A DNA stretch of 64,000 nucleotides from JBBTTE01 sp038064395 (GTDB lineage Bacteria; Patescibacteriota; Saccharimonadia; Saccharimonadales; UBA4665): assembly GCA_038064395.1 (NCBI GenBank), contig JBBTTE010000004.1, positions 50,277 through 114,276 of the forward strand, written 5' to 3'. Every line of letters starts with the position of its first letter. The stretch's first letter is position 1. Made by a program: the position numbers and the translations under genes. Below are positions 8,024 to 16,740 of this stretch, piece by piece. The notes under the pieces are model-generated. The model did not search any database. It saw only the letters and a list, made by a program, of their open reading frames with translations, and was not told the DNA's origin.

Positions 8024-8800
8024 ATGGCATACACGAGACGGAGTTCAGCGCCCTACGCTCCAGGGCAGGCGACGGCCTTCAAGGTCAGTCGTTCCAAGAT
8101 CGAATTATTCATGCAGTGTCCACGTTGCTTCTGGCTTGATACGCGGATGAAGATTAGGCGCCCGAGTGGTCCGCCGTTCAACATCAATAAGACAATTGAT
8201 GAACTTTATAAGAAGGAATTCGATCGTCACCGAGCATCTGGTACGCCTCACCCGATTATGGCGGATAATCAGATCAAGGCTGTGCCTTATCAGCACCAAG
8301 ATCTCGATAAGTGGCGTTATAACTTCACAGGAATAGTGACTGTCCACGAACCGACTAATCTACACGTTTTTGGTGCTCTAGATGATGTTTGGGTCGATGA
8401 AGACGGTGAGCTGATCGTTGTTGATTACAAGGCCACCTCCAAGAACAAAGAGGTGAGCATCGACTCCGATTGGCAAATCAGCTACAAGCGCCAGCTAGAG
8501 GTTTATCAATGGCTACTGCGCCAGAACGGTTTCCTTGTCAGCGACACTGGCTACTTCGTCTACACGAATGCCCGTGTTGATGTTGACGCCTTCGGCGACA
8601 AGCTTGAGTTCTTCACTAAGCTCATTCCGTACACCGGTAACGATGCCTGGATTGAACCAACTCTGGTAAAAATGAAGGCCTGTATGGACAACGACACGAT
8701 GCCACCAGTAGGTGATGCTGCTATGGGTGGTCCGTGTGATTTCTGCAGCTATGCTCGCTCACGTACAGAACTCACGCTCAAAGCCCTCAGAAGTAAGTAA
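8024..8800 (+). CDS. PD-(D/E)XK nuclease, Cas4/RecB-like
   Basis: 258 residues. The nuclease core shows GALDDVWVD (motif II Asp), ELIVVDYKATS (D-x-K catalytic pair) and KRQLEVYQWLL (the Q-x3-Y motif of RecB/Cas4 nucleases). One Cys pair near the N-terminus (CPRCFW) and one near the C-terminus (CDFCSYAR) could hold a metal or Fe-S cluster, as in Cas4/AddB-type enzymes, although Cas4 usually has a 1+3 arrangement. No CRISPR array or cas gene is nearby, so a housekeeping DNA-repair or end-processing role is more likely. Nuclease polarity cannot be deduced. Confidence 0.78.
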   Translation: MAYTRRSSAPYAPGQATAFKVSRSKIELFMQCPRCFWLDTRMKIRRPSGPPFNINKTIDELYKKEFDRHRASGTPHPIMADNQIKAVPYQHQDLDKWRYNFTGIVTVHEPTNLHVFGALDDVWVDEDGELIVVDYKATSKNKEVSIDSDWQISYKRQLEVYQWLLRQNGFLVSDTGYFVYTNARVDVDAFGDKLEFFTKLIPYTGNDAWIEPTLVKMKACMDNDTMPPVGDAAMGGPCDFCSYARSRTELTLKALRSK

Positions 8801-8821
8801 TTTTATTATGTCTCGATAGGC

Positions 8822-8891
8822 AAGTATATCGATTAGATATACTTTTGATATCTTTTGCATATAGAATTGATATGGTGGCCAAATTAGTAAC
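8822..8891. repeat. AT-rich palindromic intergenic element, copy 1
   Basis: The spacer before serS holds a perfect inverted repeat, AAGTATATC (8822-8830) and GATATACTT (8836-8844), around a five-base loop. GCATATAGAAT follows near 8858, then ATATGGTGGCCAAATTAGT. The last two modules recur, rearranged, around 19677-19780. No gene is visible here. It may be a small dispersed repeat or a set of regulator sites. Confidence 0.5.
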
Positions 8892-8929
8892 GTAAATTCC
8901 AAACAGAACCCATTAGTAAACCGATAAGC

Positions 8930-8935
8930 TATAAT
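8930..8935 (+). promoter_or_regulatory. -10 box of leaderless serS promoter
   Basis: TATAAT ends seven bases before the serS ATG (8943). No Shine-Dalgarno is present, which indicates a leaderless transcript. Confidence 0.6.
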
Positions 8936-8942
8936 TATTATC

Positions 8943-10226
8943 ATGCTAGACATTCAATACATCCGTGACCACGCTGACGAAGTGGCTGAGAAGTCCAAGC
9001 AAAAGGGCTACGATGTCGATATTCAGCAATTGCTGGGCTTCGATAAGGAGCGCCGCGAGCTGATTGGCCAGGTCGAAGAATTACGCCAACAGCGCAACGA
9101 GCTGAACTCTCAGACCAAGGGCAGCAAGCCGAGCGAAGATCAGATAGCCAAAGGCAAGGCTCTACGTGATCAAGTAACTGACCTAGAACACAAGCTAGCT
9201 TCGATCGAGAAGGAGTACACCATACTACTTAAGACCGTGCCGAACATGCCACTCCAAGAAGTACCTGTGGGCGCTAGCGAAGACCAAAACGTCGAGGTCA
9301 AGAAGCAAGGTGAGCCAACTAAGTTCGATTTCACACCCAAGAGTCACGCCGAAATAGCCGAGGCCAAGGGCTGGATAGACAAGGAGCGGGCGGCCAAAGT
9401 CGCTGGTTCAAGATTTGCATATCTCAAGGGCGACCTAGTTAAGCTGCAGTTCGCAATTATTCAATTCGTAATGGACAAGCTGACAGACACTGAATTTCTT
9501 GATGCAATCATCAAAGAGAGCAACTTAAAGGTTAGCAATAAGGCATTCACGCCTGTGCTGCCTCCGTATATGATCCGAACTGAAGTTTACGATGCCATGG
9601 ATCGCCTCGAGCCGCGTGAAGATCGCTACAAACTGGAGAATGATGATCAGTGGTTGCAGGGCAGTGCCGAGCATGTTCTTGGCAGCATGCATATGAAAGA
9701 GGACATTCCTTATGATGACCTACCTGTACGTTACCTAGGCTACGCTACAAGCTTCCGTCGTGAGGCTGGTACTTACGGCAAGGACACCGAGGGTATTTTT
9801 CGCATGCACCAGTTCGACAAGCTAGAGATGGAGAGCATAACAGATGAGACTACTGGCTTAGATGAGCACAAATTCCTTGTAGCCATTCAGGAAAAGCTCA
9901 TGCAAGAGTTGCAAATACCGTACAGATTGTTAGAGAAATGCACCGCTGACATTGGTAAGCCCAACGCCAAAGGCATGGACATCGATGCCTGGCTGCCAGG
10001 CCAGAACCAGTACCGCGAAACACACACCGCTGACTATATGACTGACTATCAGTCACGACGCATGAACCTTACATACAGCAAAGGTTTAACACACACCAAC
10101 GACGCCACAGCCTTCGCGCTAGGCCGCACTATGATAGCTGTCATAGAGAACTATCAAACAGCCGAAGGCGACGTCAAAATACCAATGGTACTGCAGCCCT
10201 TCATGGGTGGCAGAGCAGAAATTTAG
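8943..10226 (+). CDS. serS: Serine-tRNA ligase
   Basis: 427 residues, normal bacterial length. The N-terminal long helical arm (residues about 25-105, rich in Lys, Glu and Gln) binds the tRNA-Ser long variable arm. The class II core has motif 2 (SFRREAGTYGKDTEGIFRMH) and motif 3 (TNDATAFALGRTMIAVIEN). It charges tRNA-Ser and, where used, tRNA-Sec. A leaderless promoter lies directly upstream. Confidence 0.95.
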   Translation: MLDIQYIRDHADEVAEKSKQKGYDVDIQQLLGFDKERRELIGQVEELRQQRNELNSQTKGSKPSEDQIAKGKALRDQVTDLEHKLASIEKEYTILLKTVPNMPLQEVPVGASEDQNVEVKKQGEPTKFDFTPKSHAEIAEAKGWIDKERAAKVAGSRFAYLKGDLVKLQFAIIQFVMDKLTDTEFLDAIIKESNLKVSNKAFTPVLPPYMIRTEVYDAMDRLEPREDRYKLENDDQWLQGSAEHVLGSMHMKEDIPYDDLPVRYLGYATSFRREAGTYGKDTEGIFRMHQFDKLEMESITDETTGLDEHKFLVAIQEKLMQELQIPYRLLEKCTADIGKPNAKGMDIDAWLPGQNQYRETHTADYMTDYQSRRMNLTYSKGLTHTNDATAFALGRTMIAVIENYQTAEGDVKIPMVLQPFMGGRAEI

Positions 10227-10274
10227 CCAAGATCCAAGTTGTCGACAGAGCGTATAATGTAAGTAGGAGGACAA

Positions 10275-10637
10275 ATGATACAAAAATTTGAAATTAACGG
10301 TGTGCACACGGTAGTTGACGACAAGCTTAGGGCTTACGTGACTAAGAAGATTGGTGGCCTCGATCGCTACATATCTAAGCACAGCCGCGAGAGTGCTCAC
10401 TGCGAAGTCCATCTTAAGGAAGGCAAGACCAAGAACAATAATCACTGCATATGTGAAGTCACATTAAGGCTGCCACACCAAACAATTGTTATCAAAGAGA
10501 GCGCTCTCAATATGTACGCTGCCGTTGATATTGTAGAGGCTAAGCTCAAACAACAACTCCAGAAGTACAAAGATCTCCATGGCAGCGGCAAGAGCCAGCG
10601 GCACTTGTTTGCGCGCTTCCGCCGTCGTTCAACATGA
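10275..10637 (+). CDS. hpf: Ribosome hibernation promoting factor, short form (RaiA/HPF)
   Basis: 120 residues covering only the S30AE domain: KFEINGVHTVVDDKLRAYVTKK at the start, CEVTLRLPH in the middle, then ALNMYAAVDIVEAKLKQQL. The domain binds the 30S decoding centre and keeps ribosomes inactive under starvation. The C-terminal dimerisation domain of long HPF is missing; a basic tail (HLFARFRRRST) ends the protein. TATAAT at 10253-10258 and an ideal AGGAGG at 10265-10270, four bases before ATG, show an ordinary leadered, efficiently translated mRNA. Confidence 0.88.
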   Translation: MIQKFEINGVHTVVDDKLRAYVTKKIGGLDRYISKHSRESAHCEVHLKEGKTKNNNHCICEVTLRLPHQTIVIKESALNMYAAVDIVEAKLKQQLQKYKDLHGSGKSQRHLFARFRRRST

Positions 10638-10750
10638 AGTAGAATATACGGCAAATAAAGGTCGCTTTTGGGCTGCAAAACAGCTATAATTTAAGTTATA
10701 AATTTGTTAGACATTCGTAACGGGGAGAGAAGGGTACAAACAGAGGGCTA

Positions 10751-13360
10751 ATGAATATTGTCTTTAAGAAAATTCTGGGTGATCCGCAGGCCAAGACGGT
10801 CAAGCGGTTGCGTAAGCGCGTCAAAGCCGTCAACGCTCTGGCCGATAAGTACTCTAAGATGAACGACAAACAGCTTAAGGAACAGACAGAAGTTCTTAAG
10901 AAGCGCCTCAAGAAAGAAACTCTAGATCAAATCTTGCCCGATGCCTTTGCAGTCGTGCGTGAAGCCGCAACTCGCTCACTTGGCATGAGACACTTCGATG
11001 TTCAGTTGATTGGCGGCATGGTGCTGCACGAAGGCAACGTGGCCGAAATGAAAACCGGTGAAGGTAAGACTCTTGTGGCCACAGCACCACTTTATCTCAA
11101 TGCCCTGACAGGAAAGGGTGCTCATGTCGTTACGGTTAACGATTATCTGGCCCAGCGTGATGCCGGTTGGATGGCGCAAGTTTATTACTTCCTAGGTCTC
11201 GACACCGGTGTTATTCTTGGTGATCAGAGCTACATTTATGACCCGGCCTTTACCAACAATGAGCATGAGGATGAGCGTTTCCACCATCTTAAGCCAGCGA
11301 CTCGTCAAGAGGCTTATGCAGCTGATGTAACATACGGAACCAATAATGAGTACGGATTCGACTATCTAAGAGACAACATGGTTCGTGAAGAAGACCAGCT
11401 GCGCCAACGCGACTTGCATTATGCGATCGTTGACGAAGTTGACTCCATTCTAGTCGACGAAGCTCGAACACCGCTCATTATTAGTGCACCAAGTGTTACT
11501 AGCGGTAATGCTTACGCACAATTCTCCAAAGTCGTAATACAACTAGTGAAGGAGAAGCACTTCGAGACTGACGAGAAGCGCAAGACTGTTATCTTGAATG
11601 ATGCTGGAGTAGAGAAAGTCCAGAAGATACTAGGTATCGACAATCTCTACGGCTCAGACAATATCAGGACGATTTATCACTTGCAGCAGGCGCTGCGAGC
11701 CCACGCATTGTTCACACGTGACAAAGATTACGTCGTAACTCAGGAAGGCGAAGTTGTTATTGTCGATGAGTTCACAGGTCGTTTGCTAGCTGGTCGTCGC
11801 TACAACGAAGGTCTGCACCAAGCTATCGAGGCCAAAGAAGGTGTCGAAGTTCAGCAGGAGAGCATGACACTGGCTACTATTTCTTTCCAGAACTATTTCC
11901 GTTTGTACAACAAGTTGGCAGGTATGACGGGTACGGCGCTAACCGAAGCCGAAGAATTCCACCAGATATATAAGTTAGATGTGGTGGAAATCCCATCCAA
12001 TCGTATCATTGCCCGAAACGACAAGACCGACCGCATTTACCGCACCGAAAAGGATAAGTTCAAAGCCATTGTTCGTGAGGTCAAAACTCTTCACACCAAG
12101 GGGCAGCCAGTCCTGATTGGTACCGTATCAATTGAGAAGAACGAAGCCCTAGGCTCAATGCTCAAGAAGGCCGCTGTTCCGCACCAAGTGCTTAACGCCA
12201 AGAACAACGAACGTGAAGCTAAGATCGTCTCACAAGCTGGTGAAAAGGGTGCCGTAACACTAGCCACCAACATTGCTGGTCGTGGTACTGACATCGTTCT
12301 AGGCGATGGTGTCAAAGATCTTGGCGGTCTATTCGTACTAGGTTCGGAGCGTCACGAGTCACGCCGTATCGACAACCAGTTGCGTGGTCGTGCAGGTCGT
12401 CAGGGTGACCCTGGAGTAACCCAGTTCTTCGTTAGTACCGAAGATGACTTGATGCGTATATTCGGCGGCGACAAGATTGCCAACATTATGAACCGACTCA
12501 AGGTAGAGGGCGACGTACCGATCGAGAACCGCCTCATAAGTAAGTCACTAGAAGGTGCTCAGAAGAAGGTTGAAGGCTTCCACTTCGACCAACGTAAGAG
12601 CGTTGTGCAATACGACGATGTTATGAACCGACACCGTAAGGCTATCTATGCTATGCGCCGTGAAATACTACGCTCTGAGAACATCAGCAAGCGTATCAAG
12701 ATTATGGTCAGTGACCTTTGCCATGACTTGGCAACTTCATCTTTAGTAACAACTGACAAGTTCGAGGATGCTCTCCGTGAGGCATTTCCGTTTGATGAGT
12801 CTACGCTGGATCGTTTGTTCGATACCGATGCGACTAAGTTCGAGAAGGTTCTTAAGACCGAAGCTTCTGAGCTATACGAAGCTCGCGAAGTAGCATTTAC
12901 CGAAGATATCCTGCACAAAGTCGAGCGTGATATTTACTTGCAAGTTCTCGATAATCTCTGGATGCAACACCTTGAGAACATGGATCACCTGAGGGAAGGA
13001 ATCCACTGGATGAGCGTTGGCCAACAAGACCCATTGGTTGAATACCGCCGCCGTGGACAGCTACTGTTCGATGACCTTCAGAATAGTCTAAGACACGATG
13101 TCGTAAGGGCTCTATTCCACGCCCAGCCAGTTTCTCAAGAAGACCTGGATCGTGCTACCGAGACCGAACTAACCCTAGCTGCCCGTGGCTCAGTCAGCAA
13201 CGCGGCGCAGATTACATCCAGCGAGACCGAATTCGAGGCCAAAGATTTCACTGACAAAGAAACAGCTAGGGCGACCCAGAAGCAGCAAACAACTAAGCGC
13301 AAGAAGTCTCGCAAGACTGAGCGTAAGCGCAAGACCGCTGCCAAGCGACGGAAGAAATAG
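10751..13360 (+). CDS. secA: Preprotein translocase ATPase SecA
   Basis: 869 residues. Motor ATPase that drives proteins through SecYEG. Walker A is MKTGEGKT near residue 100, the DEAD-like box is in IVDEVDSILVDEARTPLI, and the second nucleotide domain has AGRGTDIVLG and RIDNQLRGRAGRQGDPG. The C-terminal zinc/SecB-binding Cys motif is absent; instead the protein ends in a Lys/Arg-rich tail, consistent with lipid or ribosome contact (inference). The promoter has TATAAT at 10685-10690, giving a leader of about 55 bases. The M16 peptidase gene follows nine bases later. Confidence 0.96.
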   Translation: MNIVFKKILGDPQAKTVKRLRKRVKAVNALADKYSKMNDKQLKEQTEVLKKRLKKETLDQILPDAFAVVREAATRSLGMRHFDVQLIGGMVLHEGNVAEMKTGEGKTLVATAPLYLNALTGKGAHVVTVNDYLAQRDAGWMAQVYYFLGLDTGVILGDQSYIYDPAFTNNEHEDERFHHLKPATRQEAYAADVTYGTNNEYGFDYLRDNMVREEDQLRQRDLHYAIVDEVDSILVDEARTPLIISAPSVTSGNAYAQFSKVVIQLVKEKHFETDEKRKTVILNDAGVEKVQKILGIDNLYGSDNIRTIYHLQQALRAHALFTRDKDYVVTQEGEVVIVDEFTGRLLAGRRYNEGLHQAIEAKEGVEVQQESMTLATISFQNYFRLYNKLAGMTGTALTEAEEFHQIYKLDVVEIPSNRIIARNDKTDRIYRTEKDKFKAIVREVKTLHTKGQPVLIGTVSIEKNEALGSMLKKAAVPHQVLNAKNNEREAKIVSQAGEKGAVTLATNIAGRGTDIVLGDGVKDLGGLFVLGSERHESRRIDNQLRGRAGRQGDPGVTQFFVSTEDDLMRIFGGDKIANIMNRLKVEGDVPIENRLISKSLEGAQKKVEGFHFDQRKSVVQYDDVMNRHRKAIYAMRREILRSENISKRIKIMVSDLCHDLATSSLVTTDKFEDALREAFPFDESTLDRLFDTDATKFEKVLKTEASELYEAREVAFTEDILHKVERDIYLQVLDNLWMQHLENMDHLREGIHWMSVGQQDPLVEYRRRGQLLFDDLQNSLRHDVVRALFHAQPVSQEDLDRATETELTLAARGSVSNAAQITSSETEFEAKDFTDKETARATQKQQTTKRKKSRKTERKRKTAAKRRKK

Positions 13361-13368
13361 TACCGAGC

Positions 13369-14700
13369 ATGCGACACACGGTTTCCGAAGTCGGCCTTAA
13401 GAATGGTGCCAAAGGTCTGTTAATCAATATTCCTGATGCTTCGGTCATGACAATCGATATCAACTTCAGAGCTGGTGAATACCTAGTCGTACCTGATAAG
13501 TGGGAAGTGCCACATCTTATGGAACATGTGCTACTAGGTGCCAACGAGTTAATTCCCAAGGCTAGAGACTTCCAGGCTGAGCTAGAGAAGAACGGTGCTT
13601 ACAGTAACGCTACGACTGGTGTTTATGACATTAACTATGAGGCCGAATGTGCTGACTTCGAATGGGATCGGGTGCTTGGACTGCTGCTGGCAGCGATTAC
13701 CAAGCCATTATTCCTGGAGGAAGAGTTCAAGGCTGAATTCGGAAATGTCCAAGAAGAAATGACGGCTCGCAGCAACAACCATTTCCGTCGTCTGAGTCTG
13801 GAGATGCGTAAGGCGCTAGGCCTGATCGCTAAGACTGATACTGAGCGTCTAGAGTTGATGGCCAATGTGAGTGTCGAAGACGTCCGTGAACACTACAAGC
13901 GAACTCACAATGCGCCTAACATGCGGTTTGTGATTGCTGGCAATCTGTCTGGCGGCCGACGTAAGTCAGTTACTAGTCTGTTAGAGAACATTGAATTGCC
14001 AACTGACGGCGAACGCTTTGCGCTACCTAGTGAGCAGGCTAGAAGTCTACTTAAGCCCGTTTATATTACTAATGACACCGTAGAGAACCTATATTTCTAC
14101 ATAGATACCTTCACCAAGCGTCGCTTGGAAGATGCCGAGACAGACGCACTCAATCTAGTTAACACAATGCTGACCGAAACACTTTATTCCAAGATTCTTG
14201 GTACTGCTCGCGAGCAGGGTCTGGTCTATGGCATGAACTCAGGCGTTAGCCAGACGCACGATTCCAGCAACTGGTGGTTCGGTGCCCAAGTCTCTGACAA
14301 GAATGCCAAGCCACTCTTGCACATAGTTGAGCATGAGCTGGTCAAAGTTCTCAAGGGTGATATATCAGAGGAAGAAATCGAAGCTACCAAGCAGTACGCT
14401 CTAGGTCGTTTCCAACGTGGCGCCCAGACGGTGGGCGGTACGGCCGCAGGTTACGCTGGTCGCTACTTCTTCGATGGCGTGATTGACGATTATTACCACA
14501 TACCGCGCCGCATTAAGGCAGTCGATAAGCAGCAAATTGTTGATGTTGCCAAGTCCATGTTCGCCGATAATGTTTGGGGCTTCGGTGTCTTAGGTAATTG
14601 CGGGCCAGAGTTTGCAACCGAACTTAAGACGCAGCTTAAGCCGCTCTGGAGTAAGCCAGCCGTAGCCTCAAAAGGGGAAGGTCATGGACGACCGGCTTAA
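13369..14700 (+). CDS. M16-family zinc metallopeptidase
   Basis: 443 residues. The inverted zinc motif HxxEH is intact (HLMEH, residues about 48-52), and the third zinc ligand should be in EFGNVQEEMTAR near residue 125. The C-terminal half holds the inactive M16-like domain with AREQGLVYGMNSG (the R/Y substrate-binding block). The family digests peptides, from processing peptidase to PqqL and insulysin types. There is no signal peptide, so it is probably cytoplasmic. It sits in a row with secA and overlaps prfB by 17 bases. Confidence 0.85.
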   Translation: MRHTVSEVGLKNGAKGLLINIPDASVMTIDINFRAGEYLVVPDKWEVPHLMEHVLLGANELIPKARDFQAELEKNGAYSNATTGVYDINYEAECADFEWDRVLGLLLAAITKPLFLEEEFKAEFGNVQEEMTARSNNHFRRLSLEMRKALGLIAKTDTERLELMANVSVEDVREHYKRTHNAPNMRFVIAGNLSGGRRKSVTSLLENIELPTDGERFALPSEQARSLLKPVYITNDTVENLYFYIDTFTKRRLEDAETDALNLVNTMLTETLYSKILGTAREQGLVYGMNSGVSQTHDSSNWWFGAQVSDKNAKPLLHIVEHELVKVLKGDISEEEIEATKQYALGRFQRGAQTVGGTAAGYAGRYFFDGVIDDYYHIPRRIKAVDKQQIVDVAKSMFADNVWGFGVLGNCGPEFATELKTQLKPLWSKPAVASKGEGHGRPA

Positions 14701-15769
14701 GCAAGCTGAAGACCTCAAGCAACAGATCGGCAAGGCCTTAGAGCAGCTCAAAATCCAGCAACTAAGCCAGCAACTCTCCGACTTACAGGCTACCAGCCAG
14801 CAAGCAGACTTCTGGGACAACTCAAGCCAAGCTCAAGAAACAATGAAGCAAATTGCTAAGCTAGAAGCTCGCGTTCAGCCGTGGGTCAAGCTAGAGCAGT
14901 CCATCATCGACCTAAGTGACATGATAGGTCTCCAAGACGCCACCCTACAGAACGAACTTAGCCAGCAACTAACCCAAATAACCGACAAGTTCTCGTCCCT
15001 AAAGGAAGAGCTTAAGCTCAATGGACACTACGATAACCACGATGCAATTCTGAGTATTTATGCGGGAGCTGGCGGTACCGATGCGCAGGACTGGACACAA
15101 ATGTTACTCAGAATGTACACTCGATATTTCGAAAATAACAGATACAAGGTCACGACTGTAGACGAATCAGCCGGTGAAGAGGCTGGTCTCAAGAGTATTA
15201 CCATGGAAGTCGAAGGGCCTTTCGCTTACGGCAAACTCAAGAGCGAACATGGCGTTCACAGGCTAGTCAGACTTAGTCCGTTCAACAGTGACAACCTGCG
15301 CCAAACCAGCTTCGCCAAAGTCGAGGTAATGCCCAAGATCGACAAGCCTGACGAGCTGGACATAGACGAAAAAGATTTGAAAATCGATGTTTACAGAAGC
15401 GGTGGCAAAGGTGGACAGTCAGTTAACACAACCGACTCGGCAGTAAGGGTAACGCACTTGCCAACTGGGCTGACTGTGGCGATTCAGAATGAGCGCAGCC
15501 AGTTGCAGAACAAGGAAACCGCCATGACAATTCTAAGATCACGCTTAGCCCAGCTGCAGATAGAGCAACACGCCGAAAAACTAGGTGAACTCAAGGGACC
15601 CAACCAGTCAGCCGAGTGGGGTAATCAGATTCGCAGCTACGTGTTACATCCTTATAAGCAGGTCAAAGATCTGCGCACCAAGTACGAGACCAGTGATCCC
15701 GACAAAGTGTTAGACGGTGATCTTGAGCCGTTGATTAATGCCTACTTAGAAAACGTATTAAAAACATAG
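14684..15769 (+). CDS. prfB: Peptide chain release factor 2
   Basis: 361 residues. GGQ (YRSGGKGGQSVNTTDSAVR) is the peptidyl-tRNA hydrolysis loop, and SPF in VRLSPFNSDNLRQ is the RF2-specific tripeptide anticodon that reads UGA and UAA. The frame is continuous from the ATG; there is no in-frame UGA near codon 25, so the autoregulatory +1 frameshift of most bacterial prfB genes is absent. An intact RF2 argues that UGA is still a stop codon here. The start lies inside the M16 gene. Confidence 0.95.
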   Translation: MDDRLKQAEDLKQQIGKALEQLKIQQLSQQLSDLQATSQQADFWDNSSQAQETMKQIAKLEARVQPWVKLEQSIIDLSDMIGLQDATLQNELSQQLTQITDKFSSLKEELKLNGHYDNHDAILSIYAGAGGTDAQDWTQMLLRMYTRYFENNRYKVTTVDESAGEEAGLKSITMEVEGPFAYGKLKSEHGVHRLVRLSPFNSDNLRQTSFAKVEVMPKIDKPDELDIDEKDLKIDVYRSGGKGGQSVNTTDSAVRVTHLPTGLTVAIQNERSQLQNKETAMTILRSRLAQLQIEQHAEKLGELKGPNQSAEWGNQIRSYVLHPYKQVKDLRTKYETSDPDKVLDGDLEPLINAYLENVLKT

Positions 15770-15770
15770 T

Positions 15771-16646
15771 CTAAATGCTGGCTGCGAGAACTTCGAACAC
15801 TCTCTTGTGATTGGCTATGGTATCAATAGCTTGTTGTCCTGATCTTTTTGATCCATGGACAACGCTAGAAGCCTCAACTCGATTTCTTAGCAATTGATGC
15901 ATGGCGTCACTACCTACTAACACTTTGTTACGGTAGCCATTAGCTAACGAACTATCAATGATTTTGTGGGGCAGTTCGGTTTCGTCTGTGTCGTCGTTTG
16001 CGGATTGTGCTTCTGGGTTAGCTGGCTCAATCATGCTAATAAGTGGCAAAAGCTTATGTTTGTGTATGGTCAAACTACCATACTTAATAGCTCGGTCTAT
16101 ATCTAGTCCGGTATCAAATTCTCCTCTTAGATAATTTTGGCCATAGACATCGACGTCAATCATAGCCGAAGGTGTTTTAATCCCAAAGACACGCCTAACT
16201 AGTGGTGAAGACGAGGGGTGCATGAATTCAGGCTTTGCTTCTGGATCAATCGGCCTTACTACAGAGACAAATGCCAGACTGGAAAGGTCTACTATAGACA
16301 TCGAGGTTCGTCGGCGACATTCTGTTACGTCACGAAAACGCAAAAACGATGCCCCTGTTGTTAACACAGGTGTTTCGTGATGACCTACACCGTCAGTCTC
16401 GCGGTGCTTATCTAATACGCCCATAAATCGATCAAATTTATCAGCATGTTTAGATGTGAAGGCGCTTGTACCCAAGAAATGAACAAATGCAGGTGCAGCA
16501 GCTCCTTCGAAGTCTGTGTCACGTTCAGCTCCGTTCAACGCCAGCATTCGCTGAGCCACCGTATCATAGGCGTTATGCCGCTGAGCCTCTGCAAGCTCGA
16601 CGTCACCGCTAAATTGAGATTCTAACGCAGTTCTCCTTATGGACAT
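15771..16646 (-). CDS. Hypothetical protein, 291 residues
   Basis: No family recognised. It is mostly soluble with no membrane segment. A possible two-part layout is separated by an acidic, low-complexity linker near residues 215-230 (ANPEAQSANDDTDETELP). The C-terminal 60 residues are basic and helical. Codon use looks like that of its neighbours and the start has AGGAATTAAAGG about eight bases upstream, so I consider it a real gene. It faces prfB tail to tail with one base between stops and is divergent from ftsE. Confidence 0.6.
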   Translation of the reverse strand: MSIRRTALESQFSGDVELAEAQRHNAYDTVAQRMLALNGAERDTDFEGAAAPAFVHFLGTSAFTSKHADKFDRFMGVLDKHRETDGVGHHETPVLTTGASFLRFRDVTECRRRTSMSIVDLSSLAFVSVVRPIDPEAKPEFMHPSSSPLVRRVFGIKTPSAMIDVDVYGQNYLRGEFDTGLDIDRAIKYGSLTIHKHKLLPLISMIEPANPEAQSANDDTDETELPHKIIDSSLANGYRNKVLVGSDAMHQLLRNRVEASSVVHGSKRSGQQAIDTIANHKRVFEVLAASI

Positions 16647-16727
16647 ATGATTAACCTTTAATTCCTAGAGGTTTCATTATTTATGAAGCTACCAACGGAT
16701 GCAAGCACAAGTAATATGACAATTTGC

Positions 16728-16733
16728 TATAAT
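16728..16733 (+). promoter_or_regulatory. -10 box that fixes the ftsE start at 16741
   Basis: TATAAT overlaps the first of three in-frame ATGs (16732, 16735, 16741). Only the third lies seven bases beyond the box, the spacing seen at other leaderless genes here, so translation should begin at 16741. Confidence 0.6.
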
Positions 16734-16740
16734 GATGATA

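Noticed and set aside
8024..8800. A CRISPR-Cas locus around the Cas4-like gene
   Set aside because: No direct-repeat/spacer array and no cas1, cas2 or effector gene anywhere in the window.
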